From NCBI GenBank assembly GCA_900239685.1, contig OENT01000658.1:9457-73456 (forward strand): a stretch of DNA of 64,000 bases, in the 5' to 3' direction. Source of the stretch: Rotaria macrura. Its lineage: Eukaryota > Rotifera > Eurotatoria > Philodinida > Philodinidae. A program made the translations under genes and the position numbers. The notes under the pieces were generated by a model, which was not told the origin of the DNA, did no database searches, and saw only the letters and a list, made by a program, of their open reading frames with translations. Below, one piece after another: positions 12,526 to 25,455 of the stretch. Each line of letters starts with the position of its first letter. Within the stretch, counting starts at the first letter, position 1.

Positions 12526-14535
12526 GTTTGTATGACTATTTTGCAAAATATTCTATAGAATAGAAAATAACAAAGATCTTTTTTCAATGATTATTTTTTA
12601 GATGCGTTTTTCATATTTAATATTTCATATATTCTTGATTCACAAGAAAAAAAAATGAGTCTAAGCGTAATTCAATTCTTGCTTTGTTTTTCAATTAAGA
12701 AACTAAAAAAAAATTCTTTTATCTTTCTCGTCTGTCTGCTTTCTTCCAGACAGACAAGCAACAAAACAAAACTTACGCTCTTGAAACAAATAAAAAGATT
12801 CATGGCTAATAATCAAATATGTTTTTTTTTCTCTTTTTGTATCATAATCAAACGAAAAAAAAGGATTAACAATGTCCAAAATATCGAACTTATTTCTCAC
12901 GGGATACAAATGGTTTTAACAAACATAATAGTTATTTGATCTCACTCCAACAAATACATCTACGCTTACTGAACCATTTAGAATAATAAAACTGTGAAAA
13001 ATACTTTTACTATATCCTAAAAACGAATACTACAATAGAAATCTAATCATCGAAAGTGCATTATAGCTTATCGAAGTTTTTCATTGAATTCACAACTTTT
13101 ATTTGTTTTTTTTTGACAATGATTTATTAAACATAAATTACCGATGCTTTACACAATGTATAAATATTCTATTAGTAATTGTTTATCATGTTATGATTGA
13201 AAAATTAAATTTTTCGACATATACTTCCCTAAGTATTGTGTTCGAATTTCGACTTCATCAATAATTAAATAATTTGAAACACCTGTTCGTATCTGATTAC
13301 CTCTATGATTGTACACTGACTATCTCTAGTCACATGATTTTACTCCTCAACGGACTAAGTCGTAATTAGTCAATTGATATGTATGTAAACTTCGACTTAT
13401 GAGTTTCGTTAATTGATTAGAAGTTTTTTATATGACGCACATACGATTAATAATTATTTGTACCGTACAGTGGTATTGAAAAATCTATTATAAAAACAAG
13501 ATCTGACTATGTGAAGTAGATTGAATAAATTTTTCAAAAACGAATTTGAAATTCGTTGTAAATACGAATAAATATTTAATGTGTTACAAAAAGTATTTTA
13601 GTATAGCCTACGATAAATGAAGATCTCAAAAAATATAGATATATCGTTTTTCTTCATTATGGATCGATAGAAAATTGTTCAAGTGTACAATCTTCAATAA
13701 ATTTCGAATAAACAAGAAAAATGATTTGTCTTATTTGTTTTTGAATTTTTAATAGTTTTTTATTATTATTAATGCAAACAGCTTCTTTGTATTGCAAGGA
13801 CGTAGAATTGTGCTAATGAAAACTTATGATGTTTGTTATTTAAATTTCAAGTGAAAATTTTCATTATTCTAGAATATAGCCTAATAGGTTTACATACTCG
13901 ATAAGTCTACAGACAATAGGTAAGAGTTCGTTCACCTCGACCTTTTACTTCAGTAAATATTTCTAATAACACCTCGACTATACAACAAATTTCAAGTAAA
14001 AGAGCGTAGCACATTCAATAGCTGAAGGCAATAGTCCTTGATGACTTTGTTTTTGACGTCTAATTTCGAAAGTAAGAAATCCATAGACGGGTAACAGTTT
14101 AGTTGAGAATGTCTTCTCTTTTATTAAAACGCATCCGCTGAATCGTGAATAGTTTGACGAGAAAATTCTATTTAGACACATCCTGATCTATTGCTTTTTT
14201 TTCTAATTTCACTGATAGATGTTGTTTCCACTTAGAATGAAGAGGATCCTAGCCATTACTGATCTTATCATTCTCAACTTTGCTTCACTTGTTTTTTTAA
14301 ATAGAAGCTTTCAAACAGAAGAATTTATTTCAAATTCTGAATTGTAAATTACAAAAACAGATTCGATTGAAAATGATAAATTGTATCAACTCTATAAGTT
14401 AATTATAGTTTTTATTTTCAAATATCAGTATAATAAGAGAAATGAAGAATTAAAAGCATACATTTTCTATCATGACAATAAACGACTGCATTTTTTGAAA
14501 AAGCGATATCAATAATGAAAAAAACCTACAAGCCG
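12526..14535. other. Intergenic, no gene seen
   Basis: About 2 kb of AT-rich sequence between two minus-strand genes. Open frames at 12655-12939 (+) and 13978-14181 (-) have low-complexity Lys/Phe/Ile-rich translations with no in-phase partners, and I treat them as chance. Confidence 0.5.
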
Positions 14536-16728
14536 CTAATTTTCATTCGAAGATTTTAATGTTTTCAATTCTTCTTCATTCACACAAATCGATTGATGAT
14601 TTCTCTTGTCTCTTTTTGATTTCGTGTATAAAAACCATACTTGAATTAAATGTCCACTCATGATCATACAGAGACATAAAATTACTGCCCAACCCTAACG
14701 ATAAATAAGAAACAATCATATCGATTTTTGAAAAGCAAAAGTGATTTAAATTCTAACCTGCCAAATATTTTGCGGATCTTTTGCAAGAATAACTAAAGCA
14801 TAAGTAATAAAACTAATGATGCCAGCTGTTGTCCACATAATGCCGAGAAGAGATCCAATGAATTGCGGTGGAAAACTTTGAATATAAAATTAACGAAAAA
14901 TCAATATAAGAAGAAAAAATAGAACATAAATACTAAAATATAAAATTTACACAGTGATAATCAATGCTTGACTTCCAGCCACGAGCATTGTACGTGAAAA
15001 TATTAAAATAATCAATGCCATTATAGCTGCAACAATCGATTTAAACATACAAACAATACAAAGAGCTATTGAACTAAGCCAAGTAAATGTTTGTAAAATA
15101 GAAATATTCAACATTTTTTGTGTATAACCTGAAGAAACAATAGAAAAAATTATGAAATTCATTCTGATTACGGAAATCAATTCAACAAACCACGATAAGC
15201 TTTAAAATCAATGATAGAACCACATAGTGGTGCAACGATCATTCCAAAAATACCAGTCATACTGTACAATAAAGTAAAACGAGTGGCTATGAAAAAACAA
15301 TAGTTAAGAATTCGATTACAAAAACAAAACAAGAAAATGAATTTTTACACAAGTGTCATTTATACTCACTTAATTTTTGATTGTTTTTCGTCAAATACAT
15401 TATCCATTTGTACCAAACAACCGGTAAATATGATATTGTAAGAATTAGAAGACTAAGAAATAGTGTCACAACAATGAATAATGGATTTTTTAAGTGTTGA
15501 ATTAAAGTTTCTTGAGATGTACTGTTTGTATCTACGTTTGAAATATTCTATGAAAATAGAATGTATCAATTGTACAAATGTGAAACCTTCATTGTTTTTT
15601 GTTTTCAATTTTGACTTTGAGTTGCAAAATTGAAAACGCCAATCAAGAAAAAGCATAGCACTTCCAAACATCAATATTGCAAATGATGCCCAAATAAAAG
15701 CCAATGAATACAAGGAAATAATCTCATTTTCAATCAAAATCTATGTGAAACGAAGAAAAAAAAAGACCACACAACGAAACATTTTATCTAATACAAATAT
15801 GCCGCTGTTTTTTTTTACTTGAAATATTGCATACCAAAGCGAACCAGTAAGTTGAGCACCAGATATTAGTGCTCTAAAAATGAAATTTAACTTTCTCATA
15901 TATCAACTATGAATTGTAACTTGCTGAAAAAACCTACGTAACAAGACCTCGACGTTCGGCAAACTTAGCCGATATAGAAAATGATGAAAGTAAAGTGCAG
16001 ATTCCTGATAACGATAGGAATATTGTATGAAATAGAAGAAGCCAATCACGATCTAATCATGAATATATTAGCAAGCATAATTATGTTCTAGATATTTATT
16101 ACTAGGAGTGATAAATCCAAGTGATAGCCAACTGATCAAATGAAAAACTCTAGAAAAACGAAAGAGAAAAAGCACTACAGTGTAATTTCTAAAGAAATAT
16201 TTCTATTACATTGCTATCAATTTAAGTGATCTTGGTCCGAAATAATCGTTTATCATACCAACTAGTCCAGCCGGTAAATTATAAAATGCAATACCCAAAG
16301 CAAAAGCAAGCTAAAGTTATTCAAATGTGTATGAAATATTTTGTTTTTCTCTTTTATCAATATATATATATATATTTGTATTCTAACTGACTTCATATTT
16401 TTCTGTTTGAGCTGAACATTCTTTTTCTATTATATTTGTATTGTTGAATATAGTTGTGTCAGATGAAATTATACATTTCGATTGATAAATATTATAACGT
16501 GGTAATTCACTGAACAATGATGCAAAACCGAAAATGCTATAAAAAAAACAATACTTACTTATTATAGAAACCAAAAAAATATATCAATACAAACTTTCCA
16601 GACACGAGACTACATTCGATTAGAATCCAAATCAATCCAATAATTTTCAAATGAGACTTATCTTTTGTCTAAATCGAATTCAAGTTATTTAAAATGCAGA
16701 AAAGGAATATGTTGCTTACATTATTCAT
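14536..16728 (-). CDS. MFS transporter, SLC43 (LAT3/LAT4/EEG1)-like
   Basis: Thirteen exons sum to 1413 nt, 470 residues, all in phase: 16720-16728, 16595-16668, 16392-16536, 16210-16310, 16103-16149, 15938-16052, 15819-15873, 15587-15740, 15370-15531, 15191-15286, 14951-15128, 14758-14875, 14536-14694. The product is strongly hydrophobic, with about twelve predicted membrane helices and a hydrophilic central loop (KSKSKLKTKNNEDTNSTS). Family signs include the N-terminal SGNIFGFASL, the DYFGPR loop after helix 2, and FPPQFIGSLLG before the last helices. SLC43 members carry branched amino acids (LAT3, LAT4) or purines (EEG1) at the plasma membrane. The length fits (human members 490-570), but substrate cannot be assigned. 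The exon 8/9 acceptor was chosen at 15531 because the earlier AG would break the frame. A three-codon first exon is unusual, and its assignment is the least certain. Confidence 0.82.
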
Positions 16729-19200
16729 TACAGATTGATATTTGTGGTATATTCACGAACAAGTATTACGAGGAAAGTGAGATAAGACATAGTGAGCCTG
16801 TTTTTTCCTCTCCTTGAACTAATCAAATAGTTTATTCCAGACCAATCGAATAAACAGAAAAAAATAACTATAGTCTTTACGTTTGTCGTGAGTTTGAATT
16901 ATTACTATGCATTGTTACCAAGAAACATACCACAGAACAGTGTGAAGAAGCACGCACATCATCAGGAAAAATGCGAGCAATATGAAGAAAAAAATGAAGA
17001 ACGAGCAAATAGTTCCACTGTTTATTAGACTCTTTTTTTTATACAAAAACAAGATTTGTATTCATAGTCATTTTCTCAATAATCAACAACCATAATTTTG
17101 AATAGATCGACTTGTTTCATGACAAAAAAAAATTAAAAGAGATTCTTCTTCCTCTTCTATTGATTTTAAGAAACTTGATTCGGTTGTATAAACAAAATTT
17201 TGTTTTATTTAAAATAACGAGTCATTATTCGTTGAAAAAGGATCATATTCAATAGTAATAATTAAACAAAAAAACTATAGACAATATCACGACATATTTA
17301 TTTATTCTAATGCGTACGAGTTCTCATACATAGAATTTGATGTAGAAAATACTCCGTGACTTTTGAGAAATTGTTTATTACGACAAACCAAAAAATATGA
17401 CGCATTGATTTCCTAATACATGACAAATAGAAAGAAATAAGATCATAGTATTATTTCATTGTTAAAATTTTCTCGTTAGACAACTCGAACGATTAATATA
17501 AGTTTAGTCATGAAAATTATATCATTCAAGTATGACAAACTAGTATTTTCTATGTAAAACAGAAATAAATTTACAATTGATGATATACACACATAATTAT
17601 TAAGTTAAATCATGACAGATGAGGGTACTAATGAATAATAAATCACATGAATTTTATAAAATACGATTCATTCATCAAGTTTATTGTAAACAATCAAATC
17701 GAACAAAATTATAAATCTTATTTTGATGCTAAACAAAATTTGATTCTTGCATTAAAATTCGATTGTGTCAGTTTTTTGAATTATGTTACTTTTATGTAGG
17801 CGCTAAATTCCAGCAGAGGGCAATAGGACTAGTCGATGGAGAAATAATTCATCCACGTCAGGTCATACGTGTTGAGGAGAAATTGAAGGAACAAATATAT
17901 ATATATATATATATTTATGCATATAGATGTCTATGATTCTCTATTTTTCAAGGTATACTAGATTCAAGCGGAAGCGGTTGTGTTATAGAGGGTAATCCTT
18001 TAATAAAGAGAAATGGAATTCGAACGCGATAAAATTAATTCTCCCTAATGCCTTTCGGTTTTTGTCTCATTTCATATAGTTTTTCGTTTAAATGTCGCGA
18101 AAACATAAATAAGTATTTTTAAAGATCTTTCTTTTTTAAATATTCATCTATTGTTGTTTGACGAGCAAGTGGCCAGAAATAGTTATATGACTATTTTCTT
18201 CTTCAATTCATGATGAGTTAGATGGTTTTTTTCGTACCCACAGCTTATTTTTAATTCTTTAAAGCTCAAATATCAAAGAAAAAAAATCATTTGAACACTA
18301 TTTTATGTTAATTTTTCAAGTAGAAATAAAAGCTGAACTTTGCTTTTCGTCTCTCAAGTATGGATTTTTCAGTAAAATTGACTCCGTAAATAGTAATGAT
18401 CGAGATTTTTGTGACTGAATTTACAACTTTAATTCTGAAACTCTTTTTTCCTTTTCGAAAATGTAGATTTGCAACTAAAGAGTTGCTCTAAGATTGCTAA
18501 AGGTCTATCTCCCGTATTTAATAAAATACTTTGCTCATTCTTCAGTCAACCCAAATATATTAATTTACAGAAATTGATCATGAAATCAACGAAAGTAATG
18601 AATATGTAGCTTACAAAAATTTTATAAACTGCAACAAAAAGATTTAAAAACATTGCAGGAAAAAACTATAACCTGTCTATAGTAAAATCAACTTTAAACT
18701 ATCTTAGTATTTTCCCGTTTTTTAAAATTAATAGTTCATAAAATGATTTTACTTGTTATGATATCTCGAAGTTGACTATAAAATACAGTTGCCTTTAAAA
18801 TATTTTAAAGTCAACTCAGACATACATGTGTGACATTGTTCTAGCAAGACCAATAAGAGTAATAGGAGATTAATAAGAACCTTATACATCTAATAAACCT
18901 ACGAAGTGAGAGGTATTCAAGGGAGCTCAAAAAATCTTTAAAGAAGTTATTTTACTTGAAAATACCACTGAATAGTGATGACTTGTAAGATATTCAACTA
19001 TTGCGAAATGATAAAACTCATTGCAGCGTAAGAAGGAAAAACGAAAAAAGCACATGATCTGGCATCGCAGCAGTACTATATATCCTCTATTTCCTATATT
19101 TTAAAAATTGATCCTATGATAGACTATATTTTGAGCTTTTTTCATATTCTTTTCAAAAAACTGAAGATTCTTCTGAACAAATTCTTGAGAAGCGTTCAAC
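16729..19200. other. Gene-free AT-rich stretch
   Basis: No gene is supported. There is an AT microsatellite at about 17897-17914. A short open segment at about 17800-17900 reads AKFQQRAIGLVDGEI and onward, preceded by an acceptor-like TATGTAG; it could be an exon relic but has no partner exon. The rest is simple-sequence AT. Confidence 0.4.
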
Positions 19201-19249
19201 ACGTCATTTAAATATTGCGACTGACGTCCATAACAAGAAGTAGATATTA

Positions 19250-19564
19250 GTGATCAATGGTCAGCGACAATTTATATATGACCCCTATTTCCTATTGGTT
19301 CATATAGATAACGTATATGATACACTCGTTGCATTAATTAAGCCCCCACCCCACCCTAATTTTCATTTTCGCTTCTGGTCATCAAATTTTGCTGAAATTT
19401 TCACGGAAGACGTGTCCACTCTTAGGTATCTCACAGTAAAAGTTTCAATCCAAAATATTGAGTCTGTGACCATTTATTACGGAATCATGATGCAAAGTGG
19501 GGGTGTCGGCATTTATCATATTTCTTCCCCATTACAAGTACTGTCGAGTTCGGGTTGGTTTTAA
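19250..19564 (+). other. Open frame of 104 codons, uncertain
   Basis: An ATG-to-stop frame with a moderately protein-like composition (for example PPPHPNFHFRFWSSNFAEIF) and no recognised domain. Its 3' end (19548-19592) is the left arm of an inverted repeat whose right arm is at 19738-19785, so this may be part of a repeat element and not a host gene. There is no neighbouring exon in phase. Confidence 0.25.
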
Positions 19565-19785
19565 AATATAGCTATGAACTACATCTACAACTTAAAAGAG
19601 ACAGAATATCCAATTTTATTTCTCAATTTTTCAATGAAAGCATGTAGTGTAAAAATTGAGAATCTAATGCTGCTCAACGTTAAAAATAAAGATCTTCGAG
19701 AATAAAGATCATTTAATCATGAAATTTGACTTTGTTAAGTTGTAGATGTAGGTCATAGCTATAATTTAAAACCAACTCGAACTCT
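19548..19785. repeat. Imperfect inverted repeat, about 45-bp arms
   Basis: The left arm (about 19548-19592) reads GAGTTCGGGTTGGTTTTAAA and continues through TAGCTATGAACTACATC. The right arm (about 19738-19785) is its reverse complement with a few mismatches. The spacer is about 145 bp. It could be the remains of a foldback or MITE-type element. Seen directly. Confidence 0.7.
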
Positions 19786-20204
19786 GAATCACAAAAAGTG
19801 GTGGAGAAATTGAGAAATACGAAAATGACATAGCAGAAAACCATATGTTGAGAAAAACGCAAAACAATTTTCCAGAATGATTGTCAAAAGCTTTTTTCAG
19901 AATGAAGTTTTTTAAATGAGTTTTTTTTGTATTTACAATAAATATATTTCAAAGTCAATATACTAGCGATATATACAGCATGTAGTAATCACTCCGATAT
20001 ATCGACAAACAGATTCAAAACTCATCGGTAATAAAAGTTGTCAAAAAAACATTTCCTCAATGAGTAGGGTGCTCTGAAAAAAAGAGTTTTTCACCATGAA
20101 AAAAATTCATAAAATGAATAAGTTAGAGTGCACTTGACAACTGACATGTTAATACATATTTGTTAACAATAACATTCTATATTTGTCAATACTATTCTTA
20201 TCTC

Positions 20205-20572
20205 CCCAGTGAAAAAATATTAAATTATGGGAGATTTGAATGGATTATAATCGGATTTTTCTGCATCGAAATCCAAATTATAATCGATTGAAATCGTCGA
20301 AATGAGCGATAATTTGATTTTTAATCAAACAATAATCTTAAAAATCCGGTAAAATTTTGATTAAAATCCTATTAAATCCAGATCATATGATTGTAATCAA
20401 ACGTACATGCTTTTGATCAAATTTTGAACAGATTTTTAAGATTATTGTTTGATTAACAATCAAATTATCTTTGGTTTCAACGATTTCAATCGAGTATAAT
20501 TTGGATTTTGATGCAGAAAAATCCGATTACAATCCAGTAAAATCTCTCATAATTTAATATTTTTCCACTGGG
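20205..20572. mobile_element. MITE-like foldback element, CCCAGTG termini
   Basis: The element starts CCCAGTGAAAAAATATTAAA and ends with the reverse complement, reading CACTGGG at 20566-20572. The two halves pair over most of their length, so the whole 368-bp unit is a long imperfect palindrome. No coding frame is present and I see no clear target-site duplication. A non-autonomous DNA transposon is the simplest reading. Confidence 0.8.
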
Positions 20573-20854
20573 TGATTCTATATGTCATCTTTTATTAAAA
20601 TTTTGAAATTGCTTTCACCAATTTCGCTCATGTTTATATAATCATGCCACATATGTTCAATAGTTGAAAATAAATCGAACACAACCTTTTTTTGTTAAAA
20701 GAAAATCTTGCTGCTCCGTTATTTTTCAAACCTCAATTATATTTTTATTCAGCTAATTAGATATACACGTCCAAAAACAACACATTATCATTCTTCAATA
20801 CTGTTGGAGTGTTTTTTCCCTCTCTAAATCTATTTCCAGAACAAATTTGCGTCC

Positions 20855-21182
20855 CCCAGGTGAATGAATGCAATACCGAATCCGATCGGATCCTACGATC
20901 TGATGAAATCTTATGGGAATCCGGGTTGTGGAAACAGTAACGGATCCGACGGAAGAAACCTATTTTCTTATTTGAGTACGAATTAGCATTTAAACCCAAC
21001 AGTAGAGGCCTGTCTGATCACACGATGAAATCCAATCGGATTCCGATAGTAGGATTCGATAGAATCCAACACTAGGGATCCGAATCTCGGATCGCAACCA
21101 GGAATCCGATGGGATTTCGTCGGATAAGAGAAACTCCGATAGAAACATGATCGGATCCAACGCTCGGAATGATCCTCCTGGG
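20855..21182. mobile_element. MITE-like element, CCCAGG...CCTGGG termini
   Basis: The element begins CCCAGG (20855-20860) and ends CCTGGG (21177-21182). Its interior is packed with degenerate GGATCCGAT/ATCCGATCGG words on both strands, making it palindromic. The open frames seen here on the minus strand (20757-21213) come from this low-complexity DNA and are not genes. The element at 57216-57497 has the same termini and word content. Confidence 0.7.
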
Positions 21183-21514
21183 TAGCGAAATGGCATTTTC
21201 TGCTAAAAATCAACCAACCAACTACTTGACCACCACGATCCCCTCTTTTCTACAAATATGACAACAATTCTTACAGATGTACGACCATCAACCGTCTCTT
21301 TCTAGTAGAAAAATCATTTCATCAGCAGCTATCTGAATAATTGCCCAAACTAAGCAGACTCCTCCTGCTATGAACTCCTCACTTCTGCAACCGATAGTTC
21401 GTACTGGGTTTCATTAGATCATAATTTATGGTACTCTTAGCCAAGCTAAACATGCATGATCAACATTTTTCTTCGATTTGGACAAACTACACAGAACTCA
21501 AGGATGCAACAAAT

Positions 21515-22015
21515 ATTGAATGGATTTGGGATTTGACTCCGAATCTTTGAGGTTTGGACTTCGATATGGTTTCTGGATTCGGAATATGGCTCGACTTTAG
21601 TTCTTAGATATGAATTTCGTCTAGATTTAGATCAAAGGATTGTTGATATTGCTTTGTTTGGTCTATCTTTTGGATCCGGGATTGGTGATATGATTAGGAT
21701 TTGGGATTTGCACTTAGTCTTCGGCCTAGATCTTAAATTTGTACCTGGAAATAGGATTTTTTTCAATCTAACATGAGTCTAACTTGGTAGTTCGACTACA
21801 CTGAAACCAAACCTGAATACCAATCCGAATAATAAAGACCATATCTCGAACCCAAATCAACGCCATTTCATATCAATTTATGAGACTTGAGTTTCAGTTC
21901 TCCCTTCTTGGATTTTATCTTACAAATCGTCATCAGATCTTGGTAATTCAAGATCAAACCCGAATCCTAATCTCACTCGAAAGCAGATCCAAATCAATTT
22001 GCATCAAATCCCAAG
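21515..22015. repeat. Degenerate foldback repeat, GGATTTGGGATT words
   Basis: The left half carries repeated GGATTTGGGATTTG-like words on the plus strand, and the right half carries the complementary CAAATCCCAA-like words, so the region folds back imperfectly. The arms are too diverged for exact limits. A decayed foldback element is the likely source. Confidence 0.5.
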
Positions 22016-22318
22016 GCCTTCCCATGGCGTAAATTTCTGCGAAGAAACTGCGCTTACCAATAGCTGTGAAACCCGTTAATGCTCACCGGTTTAACACGGT
22101 TCACCTCTGTGAAAACAAACGTTGTCAAACGATTCATTCAAAGGAGCATTTTGCAGTCTTTCTCAAACTATAGTATTTCATAATTTTGAGGGAAAAAACT
22201 AAAACCACAAAGAACTTCTTAGAACTCAACTTATAGATGCTTTATATGTACACCCATTTGCATTAAATTATATAATTATGAAGCTAACCCGAATTAATTT
22301 TGATAGATTCAAAGGGTG

Positions 22319-22372
22319 GGTTCGAACAGGGGAACACCAGAGTAGAAGAGATGCGCACACACCATTGAACTA
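22319..22372 (-). repeat. Possible tRNA-derived SINE head (A and B boxes)
   Basis: On the minus strand, TAGTTCAATGGTG (22360-22372) resembles a pol III A box, and GTTCGAACC (22319-22327) matches a B box about 33 bp further on, the spacing of tRNA promoters. The T arm does not pair well, so this is not an intact tRNA gene. A decayed tRNA-derived SINE is possible, as is chance. Confidence 0.35.
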
Positions 22373-23759
22373 AAAATATAATTTGTGTCTATTCAAGTCT
22401 TACATAGACGTGTCATGAAACTAATGATTTGAATAAAGTTTCGGTTTCAAATCTGAAGGAGTGATGAAGAATCAGGTTTCTTTTTCTGCTTCTATCGGAT
22501 TAGGAGTGTCATTTTCCTGTTACTTTATTTTAAATTTAACTTTTAAAACTTGAAATCTACGAAATTGTTTTTTTAATCGAAAAGATTCAATGACAGTGAA
22601 TTTAATTGGATATAAAAGTTGTATTTTAAATTTTACAGAATTAAAGTTCCTATATTTGAATTCTCATGAATTCATATTTTAAATTCTAAAAATACTCAAA
22701 ATTTCTTCTGGATTCATTAATCTTTTGTTTAGGTAATTCCATGATCCGTAAAATAAAGTATACTCATAATTGAAAGAAACTTTTTTCTGTTATTCTAACC
22801 GCTTTTATGGGCAAGCCATAATTAGCTGCATCGATAATATACGAGCGAAATTCATATTATAGTCCTGTTTCCGAGAGTATATTATCAGTCACGAGAATGT
22901 AGTCCGCATATAGATTCACAATAATAATTTTTAAGCATCGTACTTCTCGTGAACATGCTTTTTTCTCCCAGTAGTGCTAAGCTATCATGCACATTATTTT
23001 TACTTCAGTCGTTACTGAGATTTTTCGAATTCTTTAATATTTAATACAGTCCTCTATTGAATACTACGAAAGACGTTTTCTTTGTGTAAATTTTGGTTGT
23101 TTTTTATATGAACGCGAGTTCAAACTTTATTTCAAGCTCCCGAAAGAATATAATAACGAAGAAGTGAACGAATTAGAATTAGAAGAATGTCAACCATCAC
23201 TGTGATTCTTCTTAGAAAGACAGCATATGTATAGATAGATAACAATAGCAATAACACGTATTTTAAAATATTCAGAAGAAGTTAATACGATAACAATAAA
23301 CAATACGTGCTTATCAAAAGAAGAGTACAGATAAACATACACGTACAGAGAAATTCTTTAACACTTTGATTGAAAAGGTAGTAAAATAACTTTTCTAAAA
23401 AGACATATACTTTGCATGGTTACATCCTGATTTTCAATACCGCGGTCTACCTTAGAATTAGCTTTAGAAAACGACGTGATCTGCCGAAATTTTTAGGAGA
23501 AGCCGATTCTGACCTTGCCTACAGAAGATTTGTACCGTCATCTTTACGAACAAAAACAATGTGATTAATAAACCTTTTTTAAAGCCATTTCGTATAATTT
23601 CCGCAATCTTGAAAATACCTGAGATTTCTTAATTCACATGCATTTGACGATGAATTCAGTGGGAGATGCTGCAACAAAAGAGATCTATTTTTCACGATTA
23701 GAAACAAAAACGATGCAAAATACATTTTACAGTGGTTCTTTTCTCCTAACTGTGACTCT

Positions 23760-24005
23760 AGAGAACGCGTTTCTTGTCGACCAACATTAGTTCAACAGTG
23801 TTTTGTTTCTGAAACGCCTCGAAACGTAATTTCAAAACGAAACATTTCGCTTCTTTTCTCAAAGTCTACGGACCGAAGCGTGTTTTATGTAAATGAAGAT
23901 ATTGCAAACGCATTTCTTCTCAAAAAACGGAGCGAAACGTATATCCAGAACTCGGAAACGCGTTTTGCAGTGCGTTTTCTTAGATATGTTTCGCCTTAGG
24001 TGAGA
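23760..24005. repeat. Degenerate foldback repeat, GAAACG/CGTTTC words
   Basis: Multiple GAAACG and CGTTTC words occur in both orientations across about 240 bp, including GAGAACGCGTTTC near the left end and GGAAACGCGTTTT near the right. This is the same style as the other foldback elements nearby but with a different word. Confidence 0.5.
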
Positions 24006-24559
24006 TTTATTTCAGCACTAACAAAACCTCAAGAGACCGAATTTATGGACATCTGCGTCCGAGCCTACGAACTAATGATCTCTTTCTACAACAAAATATT
24101 TGCATTCAAAAACCGCTACAGTATCATCTAATGATCAAACAACATTAATCCTTTCACTCTACATATTATCGATTTCAGTTTATATGTTAAACACTTCTGC
24201 TGTTGATGGTAGATATCATTGATTCATCTGTCTTTTGAGATATAACGTTTCTGCTGTAAAATATACAGTTCACTTCGAATATCCACTTGTGATGGATAAA
24301 TGGCAGAATGATTCCGAAGAATATCTTATCAATTCCTCTTTACAAAGTATTCACTTCTCCTATGGGTAGTAGATAGTTGTGATCCCATCTCTCCTCAAAA
24401 ACTTTATATTTCTGCAATAGAAAATGCATTTTTCCTAAAAAATCCCCTAATTGTGAAAAAAAAATGTAAATGATATCTTTGCATTTAATATATTATCCAT
24501 TTCTCTTTATAAATTATGCATTTCTACTGTGTATGGTAGGTATGATGCTTCCCATGAGA

Positions 24560-25455
24560 TGAAAATTGGACAAAAATCGACAGTTAACCTCGGTTTTACC
24601 GGTTCGGTTACCGACTCCCAAAACCGTGGTACACCGGTAGATTCGTTCGGTAAACCGGGGTTAAGCCCGGTAAATCATTTTAGATAGAGCCCTGCAGGTT
24701 ATCAAAAATTTTACAGGGCAGGTTACAGGGTGCTAGTAGCGTAACCTGTGACCTGCAACTTATATTATGTAATAGATGTAGTAACCTTCTTTCCAGAATT
24801 ATTTGATAAGAAAAGGCTAAAACTGATAGTGAATAAAAAAACAATTTAGATTGGTCACAAATGCATTCTATAGAAATAATAGATACGTGCTTTAGTAGTA
24901 TGTTTTTTGTGTTTATGAACATCTACAATTAATTCTATTGTACATATATTGCTTTTCTGATTTTCAGCTTTATTATTTTTATTCTTTTGTCCATAATTAT
25001 AATTACTTTATCTTCAGAAGGGATAAAGACACGTTGCACCATCAATAACATGTTTTAGCATATATTCTTAAGACGATCATTGTGAATAATTCATACTCGA
25101 AATTCCTGCAAGTTCGACTATACCAGAGCTTGTTTTTAGCTCATCACGTCGAATATTTGAGAAAAGAAGACAATTTTTAAATCCCGATATTGTTGATGAT
25201 ATTTTAATGATAAGAAATTTTCGAAATGAATGATTTCGTGCGTTTTGTTTTGTAATTGAAACAAATTAAATGAAGTTGCATAATATACTCATGTGAAAGT
25301 TCGAATTTTTCTCAATTATAAAAACTACAGGGCAGGGCAGGATATGCGAAAAAAATTATAGGGCAGGTCCAGATTGCCAAAAGCTTGTAACCTGTAGCCC
25401 GCTAATTGTAAAACGCTATAGCGTTTCCCCGGTAAACCACAGCTAGCCAACACTG
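24560..25455. mobile_element. Composite inverted-repeat element
   Basis: Outer blocks rich in GGTAAACCGGGG-like words (24590-24680 left, about 25425-25445 right) flank inner blocks rich in CAGGTTAC and CAGGGCAGG (24690-24760 left, 25325-25410 right), in roughly inverted order. This suggests one decayed element nested in, or fused with, another. The AT-rich core (24770-25320) has no gene; a frame at 24680-24922 (-) is partly made of the repeat. Confidence 0.5.

Noticed and set aside
12655..12939. 94-codon plus-strand frame
   Set aside because: The translation is dominated by Lys, Phe and Ile from poly-A/T, and the opposite strand is equally open.
15453..15586. Reading straight through the end of SLC43 exon 8
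   Set aside because: That frame stops early. Using donor 15586 and acceptor at 15532 restores the membrane-helix frame across a 55-bp intron.
17810..17822. CCAGCAGAGGGCA, a close match to the vertebrate CTCF core motif
   Set aside because: A single 13-bp match in 64 kb can arise by chance, and I cannot show that this lineage uses the same motif.
20757..21213. Three minus-strand frames of 68-80 codons
   Set aside because: They lie on the ATCCGATCGG-word element at 20855-21182 and have no domain or partner exon.
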